Source: an uncultured Clostridia bacterium (GTDB taxonomy: Bacteria; Bacillota; Clostridia; TANB77; CAG-508). From it: 64,000 nucleotides of DNA. The stretch lies in the NCBI GenBank assembly GCA_934182465.1, contig CAKPRG010000006.1, positions 1-64,000 on the forward strand, in the 5' to 3' direction. The translations under genes were made by a program, and so were the position numbers. A model generated the notes under the pieces. It saw only the letters and a program-made list of their open reading frames with translations, did not search any database and was not told the origin of the DNA. This document shows positions 41,017 through 50,371 of the stretch, piece by piece. Position 1 is the first letter of the stretch. Each line of letters starts with the position of its first letter.

Positions 41017-42380
41017 CATTCTTTATATATTTTTCCCCTTTCTTCAAAATTTTTAAAATATCCATAACTTGAAGCAGCTGGTGAAAGTAAGCAAATTGTA
41101 TTTGGCTTTGTAACTTCCTTTGCTAATTTTACTGCTTCTGGCATATCTTTAACTAAATAACATTTTTTATTTGTATCTTTTAAACTATTATATACATATT
41201 CTCCTGTTTTTGGCAAACATATTATATTTTCAATATTAGATTTTTTTAAATATTCATACAAACTATCTAATTCTACTCCTCTATCTTTACCTCCAACAAG
41301 TAATGTATTTACATTTTTTAAAGCATCAACAGCATTTATTGTTGCTTCTGGTATAGTTGCTATTGAATCATTGTAATATTTAACATCATTTATTTCTGCA
41401 ACAAATTCCATTCTATGCTCTAAATTTTTAAAATTTTCAATTGTGTTTTTAGCTTTTTCCATATTTAGATTTAATATTTTTGCAACAGTAAGTACAAATA
41501 AAACATTATTTTCATTATGTTTTCCTTTTAATTGCATATTTAATTTTGAATCAAATAATTTTGTTTTATTAAAATATATTCTGTCTTCATTAATTAATAC
41601 ATAATTATCTGATTTTAAATTTAATGTTTTAGAAAGTTCACTATCTTCTTCTATTATTGCATAATCACTTTTTTTATAATTAAAATTAAATTCTTGCATA
41701 TACTTATTTGAAGCATTATATATAAAAATATCATTTTTAGACTGGAATTTTGCAACATTAAATTTGGCTTCAATATATTTTTCCATTGAAGAATAGTGGT
41801 CTAAATGTTCTTCATATATATCTAATAATATTGCAATATTAGGAGATTTCTTTACAAATTCTAATGCATGAGAAGAAAGTTCTAAAACAAGTATAGTGTC
41901 TTTTTTCATATCATCTATATCATTAAATATTGGCTCTCCTATATTGCCTAGTAGCATTGCATCTTTTCCTTGATCTTTTATCATCTGATAAATTAAAGAA
42001 CTAGTTGTACTTTTACCTTTTGTTCCTGTAACGCCTATCGTATAACAAGGTACGAATTCCAATAGTAATTCTAATTGGCTAGTGATTTTATTTTCAAATT
42101 TTGATATATCAAAATCTTTTAATGATATACCAGGAGTTTTAAGAACTATATCAAAATAATCAATATCTCTAAAATAATCTTCTCCAAGCACTACTTCAAC
42201 ATTTATATCTTCTAACAAATATGGTTTATCTGTTAATAGATTCATATTTTTATCTACAATTTCTAGTTTTTTTTCTGGAAAATGTTTTCTCAAAAATAAG
42301 TAACTTGATTCTCCTTCTTTTCCAAATCCTAATATTAATATTTTTTTATTATCTAAATAATTTAATAATTTTTCTAACAT
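40992..42380 (-). CDS. murD: UDP-N-acetylmuramoyl-L-alanine:glutamate ligase (MurD family)
   Basis: The 462-residue Mur ligase has the ATP loop GVTGTKGKSTTSSLIYQ (about 117-133), ELSSHALEF, the central IYEEHLDHYSSMEKY and C-terminal NDSIATIPEA and LLVGGKDRG motifs. MurD normally adds D-glutamate to UDP-MurNAc-L-Ala. Because a MurL-type epimerase gene is directly upstream (27-base gap), this one may instead add L-glutamate like MurD2 of Xanthomonas. The sequence alone does not settle which isomer is used. Confidence 0.9.
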   Translation of the reverse strand: MLEKLLNYLDNKKILILGFGKEGESSYLFLRKHFPEKKLEIVDKNMNLLTDKPYLLEDINVEVVLGEDYFRDIDYFDIVLKTPGISLKDFDISKFENKITSQLELLLEFVPCYTIGVTGTKGKSTTSSLIYQMIKDQGKDAMLLGNIGEPIFNDIDDMKKDTILVLELSSHALEFVKKSPNIAILLDIYEEHLDHYSSMEKYIEAKFNVAKFQSKNDIFIYNASNKYMQEFNFNYKKSDYAIIEEDSELSKTLNLKSDNYVLINEDRIYFNKTKLFDSKLNMQLKGKHNENNVLFVLTVAKILNLNMEKAKNTIENFKNLEHRMEFVAEINDVKYYNDSIATIPEATINAVDALKNVNTLLVGGKDRGVELDSLYEYLKKSNIENIICLPKTGEYVYNSLKDTNKKCYLVKDMPEAVKLAKEVTKPNTICLLSPAASSYGYFKNFEERGKIYKECVLSTQNS

Positions 42381-42407
42381 AAACTTCTCTTTTCTATTAA
42401 TTTAACA

Positions 42408-43802
42408 TTAATTTTCAAAAATTTTTCTTCTTAAAATTTGGTCAAATTCTTTTGGTAAATAATTATTTTCATTATAAAATTTTAAAAATTCTCCATCTCT
42501 TAAATCATAATTTTCTTTATAGAATTTTAATAAAAATGGTAAACTTTTATTATTACTTTCAAGTTTTTCTATTGTTTTACTTACAGCGTATTGTACTTCT
42601 TCGTATGTACCAACACACTCGAAAGGTTTTGTTTCTCCAAATCCACATAATTCTATAAATGTTTCTTTTAAATTTTCTTTTTCAAAAAGATCTTCTCCAA
42701 AAATATTTACTAGTTCTTCTTTATATAAAAATGGACTTAATATAGTATACACAAATAAGCATTTTGGACAATTACAGCACCATTTCCATGGTTCTGTTTT
42801 GCTTCCTACATTACAGCTTTTGAAAATACTATGAAATTGTTTTAATTTTGAAAAAAGCATTGCAATTTGAAGTTCTGTAATTGGTCTTAACATACTAAAA
42901 TACTCTACTTCTGTGTCTATATATTTCTTAGTAAAATTTCTAAAATCTGTTTCAAATTCATAAGTTTTTGAATATTGATGGTTTATATTTTCGCCATTAA
43001 CATTGCTTTGATTTGCACTATCTTCATTTGATAATGCTATATATTTTTTTCCTAATAAATATGCTGTTAAATATGTTATAAATGCTACAATTGCAGAAAA
43101 TGGTGTATGACCATTAAAAAATCCTTGTGCATTTAATTCTAGTAAATTTTTATCTATTTTTCTATTTACTTCTATTACTTTTTCTCTTTCAAAACCTGCT
43201 TGTTTTGCACATTCTAAAGAAACTTTTTTACTTCCAATGCAAAAAGCTAATGTTTTATCTTTATAATCTTTTAATAAATCCAAAGTAACATTAGAATCTT
43301 TTCCACCACCAATTGGAATGATAATCCCATCAAATTTTTCTTTTATTTCTTCATTTTTATATATATTTTTTGATTCTGATTTTTCAAAATTTTCTTCATT
43401 AAATTCTTCATTTGAAATAAATTTAACAAACTCTTCTTGTTTAATATTAATGTTATTTCTATATCTAAATTCTCCTAATCCTAAATAATATAATTTTGAA
43501 AACCATTTTTTTTGTTCTTCATTTAAAAATCCACATTTTATATGGAAATTTGGTGAGCAAGTTGCTTTAAAATAACTTATTGCTTCTACCATTCCTAAAT
43601 AAAATACAATTTTTTTAGCCTTTTCAGATTTTACATTTTGCCATTTAAAATCTTTTTTACTTATTAAAATTTCTGGTTCAAATTTGCTTAATCCTATTAT
43701 TTCAAAACCAAATTTTACTATTATATTTTCTCCATCTTCTTTGATTTCATAATATTGATATTCAAAATCTTTATATTTTTTTCTTAAAGAATCTATCTCC
43801 AT
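42408..43802 (-). CDS. murL: MurL-type epimerase (UDP-MurNAc-L-Ala-L-Glu epimerase)
   Basis: The 464-residue protein matches the MurL family described in Xanthomonas, which epimerises the terminal L-Glu of UDP-MurNAc-L-Ala-L-Glu in an ATP-dependent way. It has a PP-loop-like GIIIPIGGGKDSNVTLDLL (about 163-181), NEDSANQSNVNGENINHQYS, and a Cys-rich KWCCNCPKCLFVY segment (about 340-352). AGGAGAT lies before the ATG. It is translated just before murD, so both steps of an alternative D-Glu route could be co-produced. Confidence 0.8.
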   Translation of the reverse strand: MEIDSLRKKYKDFEYQYYEIKEDGENIIVKFGFEIIGLSKFEPEILISKKDFKWQNVKSEKAKKIVFYLGMVEAISYFKATCSPNFHIKCGFLNEEQKKWFSKLYYLGLGEFRYRNNINIKQEEFVKFISNEEFNEENFEKSESKNIYKNEEIKEKFDGIIIPIGGGKDSNVTLDLLKDYKDKTLAFCIGSKKVSLECAKQAGFEREKVIEVNRKIDKNLLELNAQGFFNGHTPFSAIVAFITYLTAYLLGKKYIALSNEDSANQSNVNGENINHQYSKTYEFETDFRNFTKKYIDTEVEYFSMLRPITELQIAMLFSKLKQFHSIFKSCNVGSKTEPWKWCCNCPKCLFVYTILSPFLYKEELVNIFGEDLFEKENLKETFIELCGFGETKPFECVGTYEEVQYAVSKTIEKLESNNKSLPFLLKFYKENYDLRDGEFLKFYNENNYLPKEFDQILRRKIFEN

Positions 43803-44060
43803 AATTTCATCTCCTTATTTAGTATATTATAATATATACTATTTTTTATTTTTATGCAATGTGTTTTGGGGTGTTTTTTTATGCTGTTTTTAAAGCAATT
43901 TCAAGATTCTTTTATATATTAATATAAAAAATTTTGTAAATAAACTCGCTTATATGTTAAATATAATATATAATTATTTAGTAATATTAATATTTTGAAA
44001 AAAAGAGAAAAGTGTTCTTATTTAAAAATGGAGATTTTATATATGAATAAGGAGGATTAT

Positions 44061-44729
44061 ATGAAAAAAAATATATTTATTAGCATATTTGTATTATTTA
44101 TTTTAATATTTATTCTATGTGTAGTAAAAAATATTTCAAAAATATCTAAAGAAGAAATGCAAAATTTTATAAAAGAAAGTAAAACCTCTTCAAATATGGA
44201 AATCTTAGCTGATTTTGTTGATTTTAGTAATGGCGAAGAAAAAAAATATAGCTATAACTCATATTTAAAAGATAATGTACAATATATTAAAGGAATTGAT
44301 AAAGAAGGAAATGAATATCAAAATATTTATAATTATAATAATTCAGAAAAAATATCAATTATTCCAAAAGAAAAAGTAATTACAAAAACAAAAATTACAC
44401 AAAATAATTTTTCAAATGGACTATTTGTTAGTGAGTATGATTTAATATATTCTTTGACAGATTATAATTATAGATACTTAGAAAAAACAATAATAAACAA
44501 TTCTCAATGTTATAAATTTGCCTTATCTAAACAAATAGATGATAATTCTCAAGAACAATACATTTTTTATATAAATATAGAGAACCATAATATTGTAAAG
44601 TGTGAAATGCTACTAAATAATAAAGTTATTTTAGAATCAAATTATAAATATATATATGATAAAGTTAAAGATAATGATATTCTATCAATAGATGATGAAA
44701 AATTTGCTGATTATAAAATTATTGAATAA
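44061..44729 (+). CDS. Membrane-anchored extracytoplasmic protein (paralogue 1)
   Basis: The start is the ATG at 44061 (AAGGAGG 7 bases before), not the earlier in-frame ATG. The product of about 222 residues has one N-terminal membrane helix and an outer domain with SKTSSNMEILADFVDFSNGE and NSYLKDNVQYIKGIDKEGNE. It is clearly related to the protein at 46845-47525 (same anchor, SPNM/SSNM, SYLKDNV, Y-I-(x)n-EN-NI patterns). Outer-domain folds of this sort resemble LolA/LppX-like lipid or sensor proteins, but that is a guess. It precedes half-size TauE/SafE genes. Confidence 0.65.
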   Translation: MKKNIFISIFVLFILIFILCVVKNISKISKEEMQNFIKESKTSSNMEILADFVDFSNGEEKKYSYNSYLKDNVQYIKGIDKEGNEYQNIYNYNNSEKISIIPKEKVITKTKITQNNFSNGLFVSEYDLIYSLTDYNYRYLEKTIINNSQCYKFALSKQIDDNSQEQYIFYINIENHNIVKCEMLLNNKVILESNYKYIYDKVKDNDILSIDDEKFADYKIIE

Positions 44730-44785
44730 AAATTTTATATTATATATCAAAGTATAAAATTGGAATTTTTGTAAAATATATTAAT

Positions 44786-45155
44786 ATGAAAAATGTATTA
44801 AAAAAATATGAAAATATGTTAATAGGTTTGTTTTCAGGAATAATTAGTGGATTTTTTGGAGCAGGTGGTGGACTTATATTAATTCCAATTATGACAAAAA
44901 TTTTGAAAAAAGATGAAACAACAGCAAGAGCTACAACAATTTTTTGCGTATTTTTTATGGTTATAACTAGTTGCGTTTTTTATATTTACAAAGCGACAAT
45001 TGATTGGAATTTAGGAATAAAATGTATTTTAGGTCGGAGTTATAGGTTCTGTTATTGGTACTAAGTTATTAAATAAAATTAATTCAAAATATTTGGAAAT
45101 TCTTTTTATAATTTTTCTTTTTTATAGTGGGATTTCTTTTATCTTAAAAAATTAA
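44786..45155 (+). pseudogene. Half-size TauE/SafE membrane protein gene with a frameshift
   Basis: The first frame encodes MLIGLFSGIISGFFGAGGG and two more helices up to about residue 83. An extra C near 45035 then shifts the frame. The other frame continues with GVIGSVIGTKLLNKINSKYL and a last helix, ending at 45153-45155. Restored, the product is about 122 residues, a half-size member of the TauE/SafE (DUF81) anion transporter family. The next gene is a similar half-size protein, so the two could pair. The shift may be an assembly error. Confidence 0.75.
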
Positions 45156-45287
45156 TATAAATTAAATTGTAAGACTTATATATATTAATTAATTTTTATT
45201 TTAAATTTTGGATTTAGATATTTAGATATAAAATAATTATAAATTATATATTAAGTTATACATAAATCAAAATATAGGAAATGAATA

Positions 45288-45671
45288 ATGCAGGAGTTTA
45301 TAATTGGAATTTTATCTGGAATAGTATCTGCTTTGGGAATGGGAGGAGGTACAATTTTAATTTTATTACTTGGAATTTTTACCAATCTTGAACAACATTT
45401 AGTACAAGGAACGAATTTAATTGTATTTATCCCGGTTTCGGTAATAGCAATACTAATAAATATAAAAAACAAAAAAATTGATTATAAAATAAGTTTTCAA
45501 ATTATAATATTTGGTATGATAGGAGCTTTTATAGGAAGCATGCTTGCTTTTGAGTTTAATAATCGAATTTTAAAAAAGTTTTTTGGAATATTTTTACTTA
45601 TTATAGGATTTTTAGAAATTTGTTCTTTCAAGTATAGATTACCTAAAAAAGAAGATAATAAAATTAAATAG
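45288..45671 (+). CDS. Half-size TauE/SafE family membrane protein
   Basis: The 127-residue protein has about four membrane helices with the family start EFIIGILSGIVSALGMGGGT and a GTNLIVFIPVSVIAILINI helix. TauE/SafE proteins of normal size have about eight helices and move sulfite or organosulfonates. Tandem half-size genes probably assemble as a heterodimer with opposite domain orientation. The partner gene upstream is frameshifted in this sequence. Confidence 0.8.
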   Translation: MQEFIIGILSGIVSALGMGGGTILILLLGIFTNLEQHLVQGTNLIVFIPVSVIAILINIKNKKIDYKISFQIIIFGMIGAFIGSMLAFEFNNRILKKFFGIFLLIIGFLEICSFKYRLPKKEDNKIK

Positions 45672-45762
45672 TAAAATTAAAGAATTTATGGATAGTATTA
45701 AGTAATCTATGAAAAATAGAATATGAAAATACTATCTAAAACTTATGTTAGGAGGATTTAAA

Positions 45763-45906
45763 ATGAAATTTGCAAAAGGCGTTATTTTAGGTAGTTTAGT
45801 TACAGCAGGTGCAATGATGATGTATTCAGAAGGAATTGATAATAGTAAGAAAAAAATAATGAAAAAAGGAAAACAATTTGCTAGAAAAATGAAATTTTCA
45901 ATGTAA
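45763..45906 (+). CDS. Small 47-residue membrane or envelope protein
   Basis: AGGAGG lies 8 bases before the ATG. The product begins MKFAKGVILGSLVTAGAMMM, a short hydrophobic segment, followed by a strongly basic helix (KKKIMKKGKQFARKMKF). It resembles small YtxH-like clostridial proteins encoded as single genes. The product is too short for most gene callers. Confidence 0.7.
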   Translation: MKFAKGVILGSLVTAGAMMMYSEGIDNSKKKIMKKGKQFARKMKFSM

Positions 45907-45915
45907 CTAAATTAA

Positions 45916-45950
45916 ACTACAATTCACAGTTTGCTTCTGTGAATTGTAGT
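45916..45950. terminator. Perfect 14-bp hairpin after the small gene
   Basis: ACTACAATTCACAG (45916-45929) and CTGTGAATTGTAGT (45937-45950) are exact complements around a 7-base loop. There is no T-run, so it may protect the 3' end of the small-gene mRNA or stop transcription only in part. Confidence 0.6.
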
Positions 45951-46073
45951 AATTTAGTATATTAATAATAAAAGTACATATAGTGTATATTTGGTTAATG
46001 TTAATGATAATATTAATATTGTTTATTAATCAGATAGAGTAATATAATCTGTGCATACATAAAAGATATAATT

Positions 46074-46547
46074 TTATTCATGTTTATCTTCAATCACTTC
46101 TGTATTCATATTGCAAGGACATTCAGCTTCTAAATGAGATGCTTCACAATGTTTATCACAATCTATGTCAACACCCTTTAAACATCTGCCTTTTTTCTCA
46201 CAAGTTTTGCATATTTTAATATGATCTACACGGTTAACCCAAATATCTATTGCATAGTGTTTTTTTGGGCAAAGTGGACCAAAAACAAATTCTCCATCTT
46301 TATTAGTAAAAGTATGAGAAACAGGTTTTCTTTCAAATTTGCCATCACATATTTTTACAACTTCAATTAATTTTATTACAGCATCTCTTACAGGATCTCC
46401 GTAAGCATCTTTTAAAACACCAAAAACAGCATCTCTATTATCTTCCGGTAAAGTTATATCAACATCAAATTGTTTACCATTTTCAATTCCACCATTAATT
46501 TCTAATTTATTTCTATCACAATTTTCACAAATTTCCATAATATTCAA
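46074..46547 (-). CDS. Carboxypeptidase-regulatory-like, Cys-rich protein
   Basis: The 157-residue product has a central beta-sandwich segment (DAVFGVLKDAYGDPVRDAVI, then FTNKDGEFVFGPLCPKKHY) like carboxypeptidase regulatory domains. On both sides are Cys motifs (MEICENCDRN, KICKTCEKKGRC, DCDKHC, ECPC) that could bind metal. No signal peptide is present. The function is unknown. Confidence 0.6.
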   Translation of the reverse strand: MNIMEICENCDRNKLEINGGIENGKQFDVDITLPEDNRDAVFGVLKDAYGDPVRDAVIKLIEVVKICDGKFERKPVSHTFTNKDGEFVFGPLCPKKHYAIDIWVNRVDHIKICKTCEKKGRCLKGVDIDCDKHCEASHLEAECPCNMNTEVIEDKHE

Positions 46548-46819
46548 TCCTTTCTAAAAAATATTTTGTACTATCTAATATATTGTATGTTTAGCAATTC
46601 AAAATGTTACATTTTCAAATATCAGCCTCAACTTAAAGAACAACATTATAATAATTGCAGAAGACAAAATTAAATTATTAATAAATTTACTCATGGTTCA
46701 TATACAAATCATTATATAATAATTTTTCGTGCAATATAAATTTTAAAAATATGTATAAAATAACTATTGTATAAAAAAATAAATATATGTATAATTGTAT
46801 TGATTTTTAAGAGAGGAGT

Positions 46820-46835
46820 GTATGTTTCGACATAC
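46820..46835 (+). promoter_or_regulatory. UUCG hairpin between Shine-Dalgarno and start codon
   Basis: GTATGT-TTCG-ACATAC is a perfect 6-bp stem with the very stable TTCG loop. AGGAG (46814-46818) lies just before and the ATG at 46845 lies 9 bases after. If the hairpin folds, the effective spacing becomes about 10 bases. Confidence 0.55.
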
Positions 46836-46844
46836 TTTGTACTT

Positions 46845-47525
46845 ATGAAGAAAAATATAGCATATATTTTAATTATTTTAGCATTTGGTATATTTATATT
46901 TGCATATAAATTTTACTTTACTTCACCTAGTTTATCTGATATTCAAAATTTAGTAAAAACTAGAAAGCAATCACCAAATATGTCTATAGTAACTAATTTT
47001 ACAAGTTACTATAATAATGAAAAATCTAGTTCTTATTCTTATATTTCTTATTTAAAAGATAATGTAAATTTTGTTACTGGAAAAAGTCAAGATGGCAGTG
47101 ATTACCAAATTTTGAGTAACTACAATACTGGTTCAAAAGTATCTATTTTTCCTAGTACAAAAACTATTATTAGTTCAAAAGTAGACACTCAAAAATTAGA
47201 TGGTATATCTATTTCGGAAATTGATTTGTTATTAAATGCAACTGCATCTAGTTCATATAAATATGTTGGAAAAACACAAGTTAATTCTAGAAAATGCATT
47301 GAAATTACATTAACAAAAAATATTGATTCTTCACTTGCTGAAGAAACTCATTTTTATATAGATTCTGAAAACTACAATATATTAAAAATAAGTTCATATT
47401 CTAATAATCTTTTAACTTATGATATTACTTATTCTTACTCTTATGATTCAGTTACAGATACAAACATAATACAATTCAATGCTGCAAATTATACTGATTA
47501 TAAAATTTTAAACTCAGAAAAATAG
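46845..47525 (+). CDS. Membrane-anchored extracytoplasmic protein (paralogue 2)
   Basis: The product of about 226 residues begins MKKNIAYILIILAFGIFIF (membrane anchor) and has an outer domain with SPNMSIVTNFTSYYNNEKSS and ISYLKDNVNFVTGKSQDGSD. The latter closely parallels the protein at 44061. The ATG start is the first with plausible access to a ribosome; longer in-frame starts lack a spaced Shine-Dalgarno site. The two paralogues flank the TauE-like genes. No named family is assigned. Confidence 0.65.
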   Translation: MKKNIAYILIILAFGIFIFAYKFYFTSPSLSDIQNLVKTRKQSPNMSIVTNFTSYYNNEKSSSYSYISYLKDNVNFVTGKSQDGSDYQILSNYNTGSKVSIFPSTKTIISSKVDTQKLDGISISEIDLLLNATASSSYKYVGKTQVNSRKCIEITLTKNIDSSLAEETHFYIDSENYNILKISSYSNNLLTYDITYSYSYDSVTDTNIIQFNAANYTDYKILNSEK

Positions 47526-47567
47526 TAGAAAAGTGCTATGCATTTCCTACTATATAAAGACTTACAC
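47525..47567. repeat. Dispersed intergenic repeat, copy B (inverted)
   Basis: Read on the minus strand it gives TAAGTCTTTATATAGTAGG then AAATGCATAGCACTTTTC, matching copy A at 15109-15145 with only a few changes. It begins three bases after a stop codon and is followed by a terminator. Confidence 0.65.
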
Positions 47568-47602
47568 TAAACTTTATACACAATAAAAAAATAACGCGAT
47601 AA

Positions 47603-47665
47603 ACAAAAATGTGGATATTATGAAATTTTGTTTTTGACAATTTTCATAATATCCACGTTTGTTTT
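47603..47665. terminator. Strong bidirectional terminator
   Basis: GTGGATATTATGAAA (47611-47625) and TTTCATAATATCCAC (47642-47656) are perfect complements, extended by AAACAAA/TTTGTTT flanks. It separates the convergent paralogue-2 and rarA genes. Confidence 0.85.
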
Positions 47666-48907
47666 CTATTCTATATTTTCATCTTTAATAAAATATTTAG
47701 TTCCTAGCATTTTATCTGGTAAATATTGTTGTTCTACCCAATGACCTGGATAGTCATGTGGATATTTATATCCTTGATGATATCCAAATTGTTCCATTCC
47801 TTCTGCAGGTGCATTTCTTATATGCATTGGGATTGTTCCAGTATCTTTGTTTTCTACATCACTTAATGCTTGATTTATAGCATTGTAGCTAGCATTGGAT
47901 TTTTTTGAATTTGCCACATATATTGCTGCTTCAGATAAAATAATTCTACCTTCTGGCATTCCCACTGTTGCAACTGATTGCATAGCTGCATTTGCTACAA
48001 CTAAAGCATTTGGGTTAGCTAATCCTACATCTTCTGCTGCTGAAATTACAATTCTTCTCGCTAAAAACATTGGATCTTCCCCTGCATTTATTGCTCTTGC
48101 CAAATAAAATACTGTTGCATCTGGATCACTACCTCTCATTGATTTTATAAAAGCACTAATATTATCGTAATGACTATCTCCAGATTTGTCAAACATTGAT
48201 TTTCTTTTGTTTAATGATTGACTTGCTATTTCATTTGTTATTTCTATAAATCCATCTGAATTCATTTTTGTTGTTAATACTGCTATTTCTAGTCCATTTA
48301 ACGCTGTACGAACATCACCATTTGATACTTCTGCTATTTTTCTAATTGTTTCACCTGAAATTTTTATTTTATAATTTCCTAAACCTTCTGGATTTTTTAT
48401 AGCATTTTTCAAAATTTTTTCTATATCTTCGATTTTCAAAGATTCTAATTTTATTACCATAGATCTTGATATTAAAGCTTTGTTTACTTCAAAATATGGA
48501 TTTTCTGTTGTAGCACCTATTAATATAACAGTCCCATCTTCTACAAAAGGAAGTAAAGCATCTTGTTGTAATTTGTTAAATCTATGAATTTCGTCTATAA
48601 ATAATATGCATTTTCCACTTGGATTTAATAGCATATTATCAGCTTCTTCTATTGCTTTTTTTATATCAGAAACTCCAGATGTAACTGCATTTAATTTAGT
48701 AAATTTATATTTAGTTGTTTCACTAATTACTTTAGCAAGTGAAGTTTTACCACAACCTGGTGGTCCCCATAAAATTATACTAGATAATCTATCTGCTTTT
48801 ATAGTTCTATATAGCAATTTATCTTCACCAAGTATCTGTTCTTGTCCTACAAATTCTTCTAATCTTTTTGGTCTTACCCTATATGCCAAAGGTTTATTTA
48901 AATCCAT
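47666..48907 (-). CDS. rarA: Replication-associated recombination protein A
   Basis: The 413-residue AAA+ ATPase starts MDLNKPLAYRVRPKRLEEFV and has Walker A GPPGCGKTSLAK (about 46-57), Walker B CILFIDEIHRFNK (about 98), and the C-terminal MgsA/RarA tail with MLGTKYFIKD. It acts at stalled replication forks. It is followed upstream by ruvA with a 19-base gap, so two fork/recombination genes share a unit. Confidence 0.95.
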   Translation of the reverse strand: MDLNKPLAYRVRPKRLEEFVGQEQILGEDKLLYRTIKADRLSSIILWGPPGCGKTSLAKVISETTKYKFTKLNAVTSGVSDIKKAIEEADNMLLNPSGKCILFIDEIHRFNKLQQDALLPFVEDGTVILIGATTENPYFEVNKALISRSMVIKLESLKIEDIEKILKNAIKNPEGLGNYKIKISGETIRKIAEVSNGDVRTALNGLEIAVLTTKMNSDGFIEITNEIASQSLNKRKSMFDKSGDSHYDNISAFIKSMRGSDPDATVFYLARAINAGEDPMFLARRIVISAAEDVGLANPNALVVANAAMQSVATVGMPEGRIILSEAAIYVANSKKSNASYNAINQALSDVENKDTGTIPMHIRNAPAEGMEQFGYHQGYKYPHDYPGHWVEQQYLPDKMLGTKYFIKDENIE

Positions 48908-48926
48908 ACTGTGCCTCTTTTATTTA

Positions 48927-49523
48927 TTATTTTCCTAAAATACTTAAGCATTTACGAATTATTTCTTCAACAGATGCATTTTCTACAGAAACATGTTCTA
49001 ATGCTTTTTCTACTTCTTTTTTTGTATATCCTAATATTTGAAGAGCTGCAGTAGCTTCTTCTACATTTTCATTTGTTTCTAATACAATTTGTGTTTCTGG
49101 TGCTTTTGCTACTGCTTCTTCTGTTTTTATTTTATCTTTTAATTCTAAAATAAGTCTTTGAGCTGTTTTCTTACCTACTCCAGGTATTTTTGTTAAAGTT
49201 GCTACATTATCTGTGATTACAGCTAAAGCAAAACTTGATGGTGTAATATTTGATAAAGTTGCTATTGCTGATTTTGCTCCAATTCCACTAACAGACAAAA
49301 GTAATTCAAACATCCTTAACTCTTCCCTATTTAAAAATCCATATAAACAGATTAAATCTTCCCTAACGTAATAATATGTATGTAATTTTACTATACTACC
49401 AACTTCTCCAATTTGACTTATTGCTAATTCAGATACAAATATTTGATATCCGATTCCATTCACATCTATTACTACATAGTTTTGTGTTTTTTCTGCTAAT
49501 TCACCTTTTATATATGCAAACAT
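48927..49523 (-). CDS. ruvA: Holliday junction branch migration protein RuvA
   Basis: The 198-residue protein has the N-terminal OB domain (FAYIKGELAEKTQNYVVIDV), two helix-hairpin-helix motifs (LSVSGIGAKSAIATL and LTKIPGVGKKTAQRLILELK), and a C-terminal RuvB-binding domain (EEATAALQILGYTKKEVEKA). RuvB is not encoded next to it, in contrast to many bacteria, where ruvAB are paired; the neighbour is rarA. Confidence 0.95.
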   Translation of the reverse strand: MFAYIKGELAEKTQNYVVIDVNGIGYQIFVSELAISQIGEVGSIVKLHTYYYVREDLICLYGFLNREELRMFELLLSVSGIGAKSAIATLSNITPSSFALAVITDNVATLTKIPGVGKKTAQRLILELKDKIKTEEAVAKAPETQIVLETNENVEEATAALQILGYTKKEVEKALEHVSVENASVEEIIRKCLSILGK

Positions 49524-49537
49524 TATATTTCTCCTAA

Positions 49538-50347
49538 TTATTCTCCATAATTCATAACATCAATACGTTCAATTACAACATCTGTTGTTGGTTTATCGTT
49601 GCTATCTGTTGATACACTTGCTATTTTATCAACTATATCCATACCTTCATATACTTGTCCAAAAACAGTATATTGCATATATAAACTTAAATATCCTCCG
49701 TTTTCTTTATATTGATTTAATAAAGATACTGGGAAAGAACTTTTATAATATGAATACATTTGTGAAGAATATTTTGCTTGTGTTATAAAAAATTGACTTC
49801 CTATACTATTTGGTAAAGAAGACATTGCCATACATAAAGAACCTCTATAAGGAACTAAAGTATAATCTAACTCTGTGCCAAATCCACTTCCCCAAATACT
49901 TTCTCCACCAGTTCCATCACCTTTTGGATCTCCACCTTGAATCATAAAATCATTTATAACTCTATGGAATGTAAGTCCATTATAATATCCATCTTTTGCA
50001 TGTGTTAAAAAGTTTTCAACTGCTTTTGGAGCTACATCTGGAAAAAATTTGAATTTAATATCTCCATAATCTTTAACATGCATAATAGCAATTGTATCTC
50101 CATTATTTGGGTTTGATAATTGTTTTTCTGCTGCTGCTTTAAAATCTATATCACTCATTTTTGTTCCTCCATTTTCTGTATTAGTATTGCTTGTAGCATT
50201 TGAATTTGTATTTTTTGCTGTGTTTGTACTTTTACTTGAATTAGTATTTGTATTATTAGTACTTTCTTTACTTTCACAACCTGTTAATGTAAAAAGCATA
50301 ATTATACTAACAACAATAAGTAACAAACATCTAATCTTTTTATTCAT
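49538..50347 (-). CDS. Peptidyl-prolyl cis-trans isomerase lipoprotein (cyclophilin type)
   Basis: The 269-residue product has a lipoprotein signal (LFTLTGCESKES, lipobox Cys at about 24), a Thr/Asn/Ser-rich linker to about residue 62, and a cyclophilin domain. Active-site motifs are GLTFHRVINDFMIQGGDPKGD and GSQFFITQAK. It would assist folding of exported proteins outside the cell membrane. LspA in this window would process the signal. Confidence 0.9.
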   Translation of the reverse strand: MNKKIRCLLLIVVSIIMLFTLTGCESKESTNNTNTNSSKSTNTAKNTNSNATSNTNTENGGTKMSDIDFKAAAEKQLSNPNNGDTIAIMHVKDYGDIKFKFFPDVAPKAVENFLTHAKDGYYNGLTFHRVINDFMIQGGDPKGDGTGGESIWGSGFGTELDYTLVPYRGSLCMAMSSLPNSIGSQFFITQAKYSSQMYSYYKSSFPVSLLNQYKENGGYLSLYMQYTVFGQVYEGMDIVDKIASVSTDSNDKPTTDVVIERIDVMNYGE

Positions 50348-50371
50348 TTAGCATTTCTCCTTATTTTAAAT

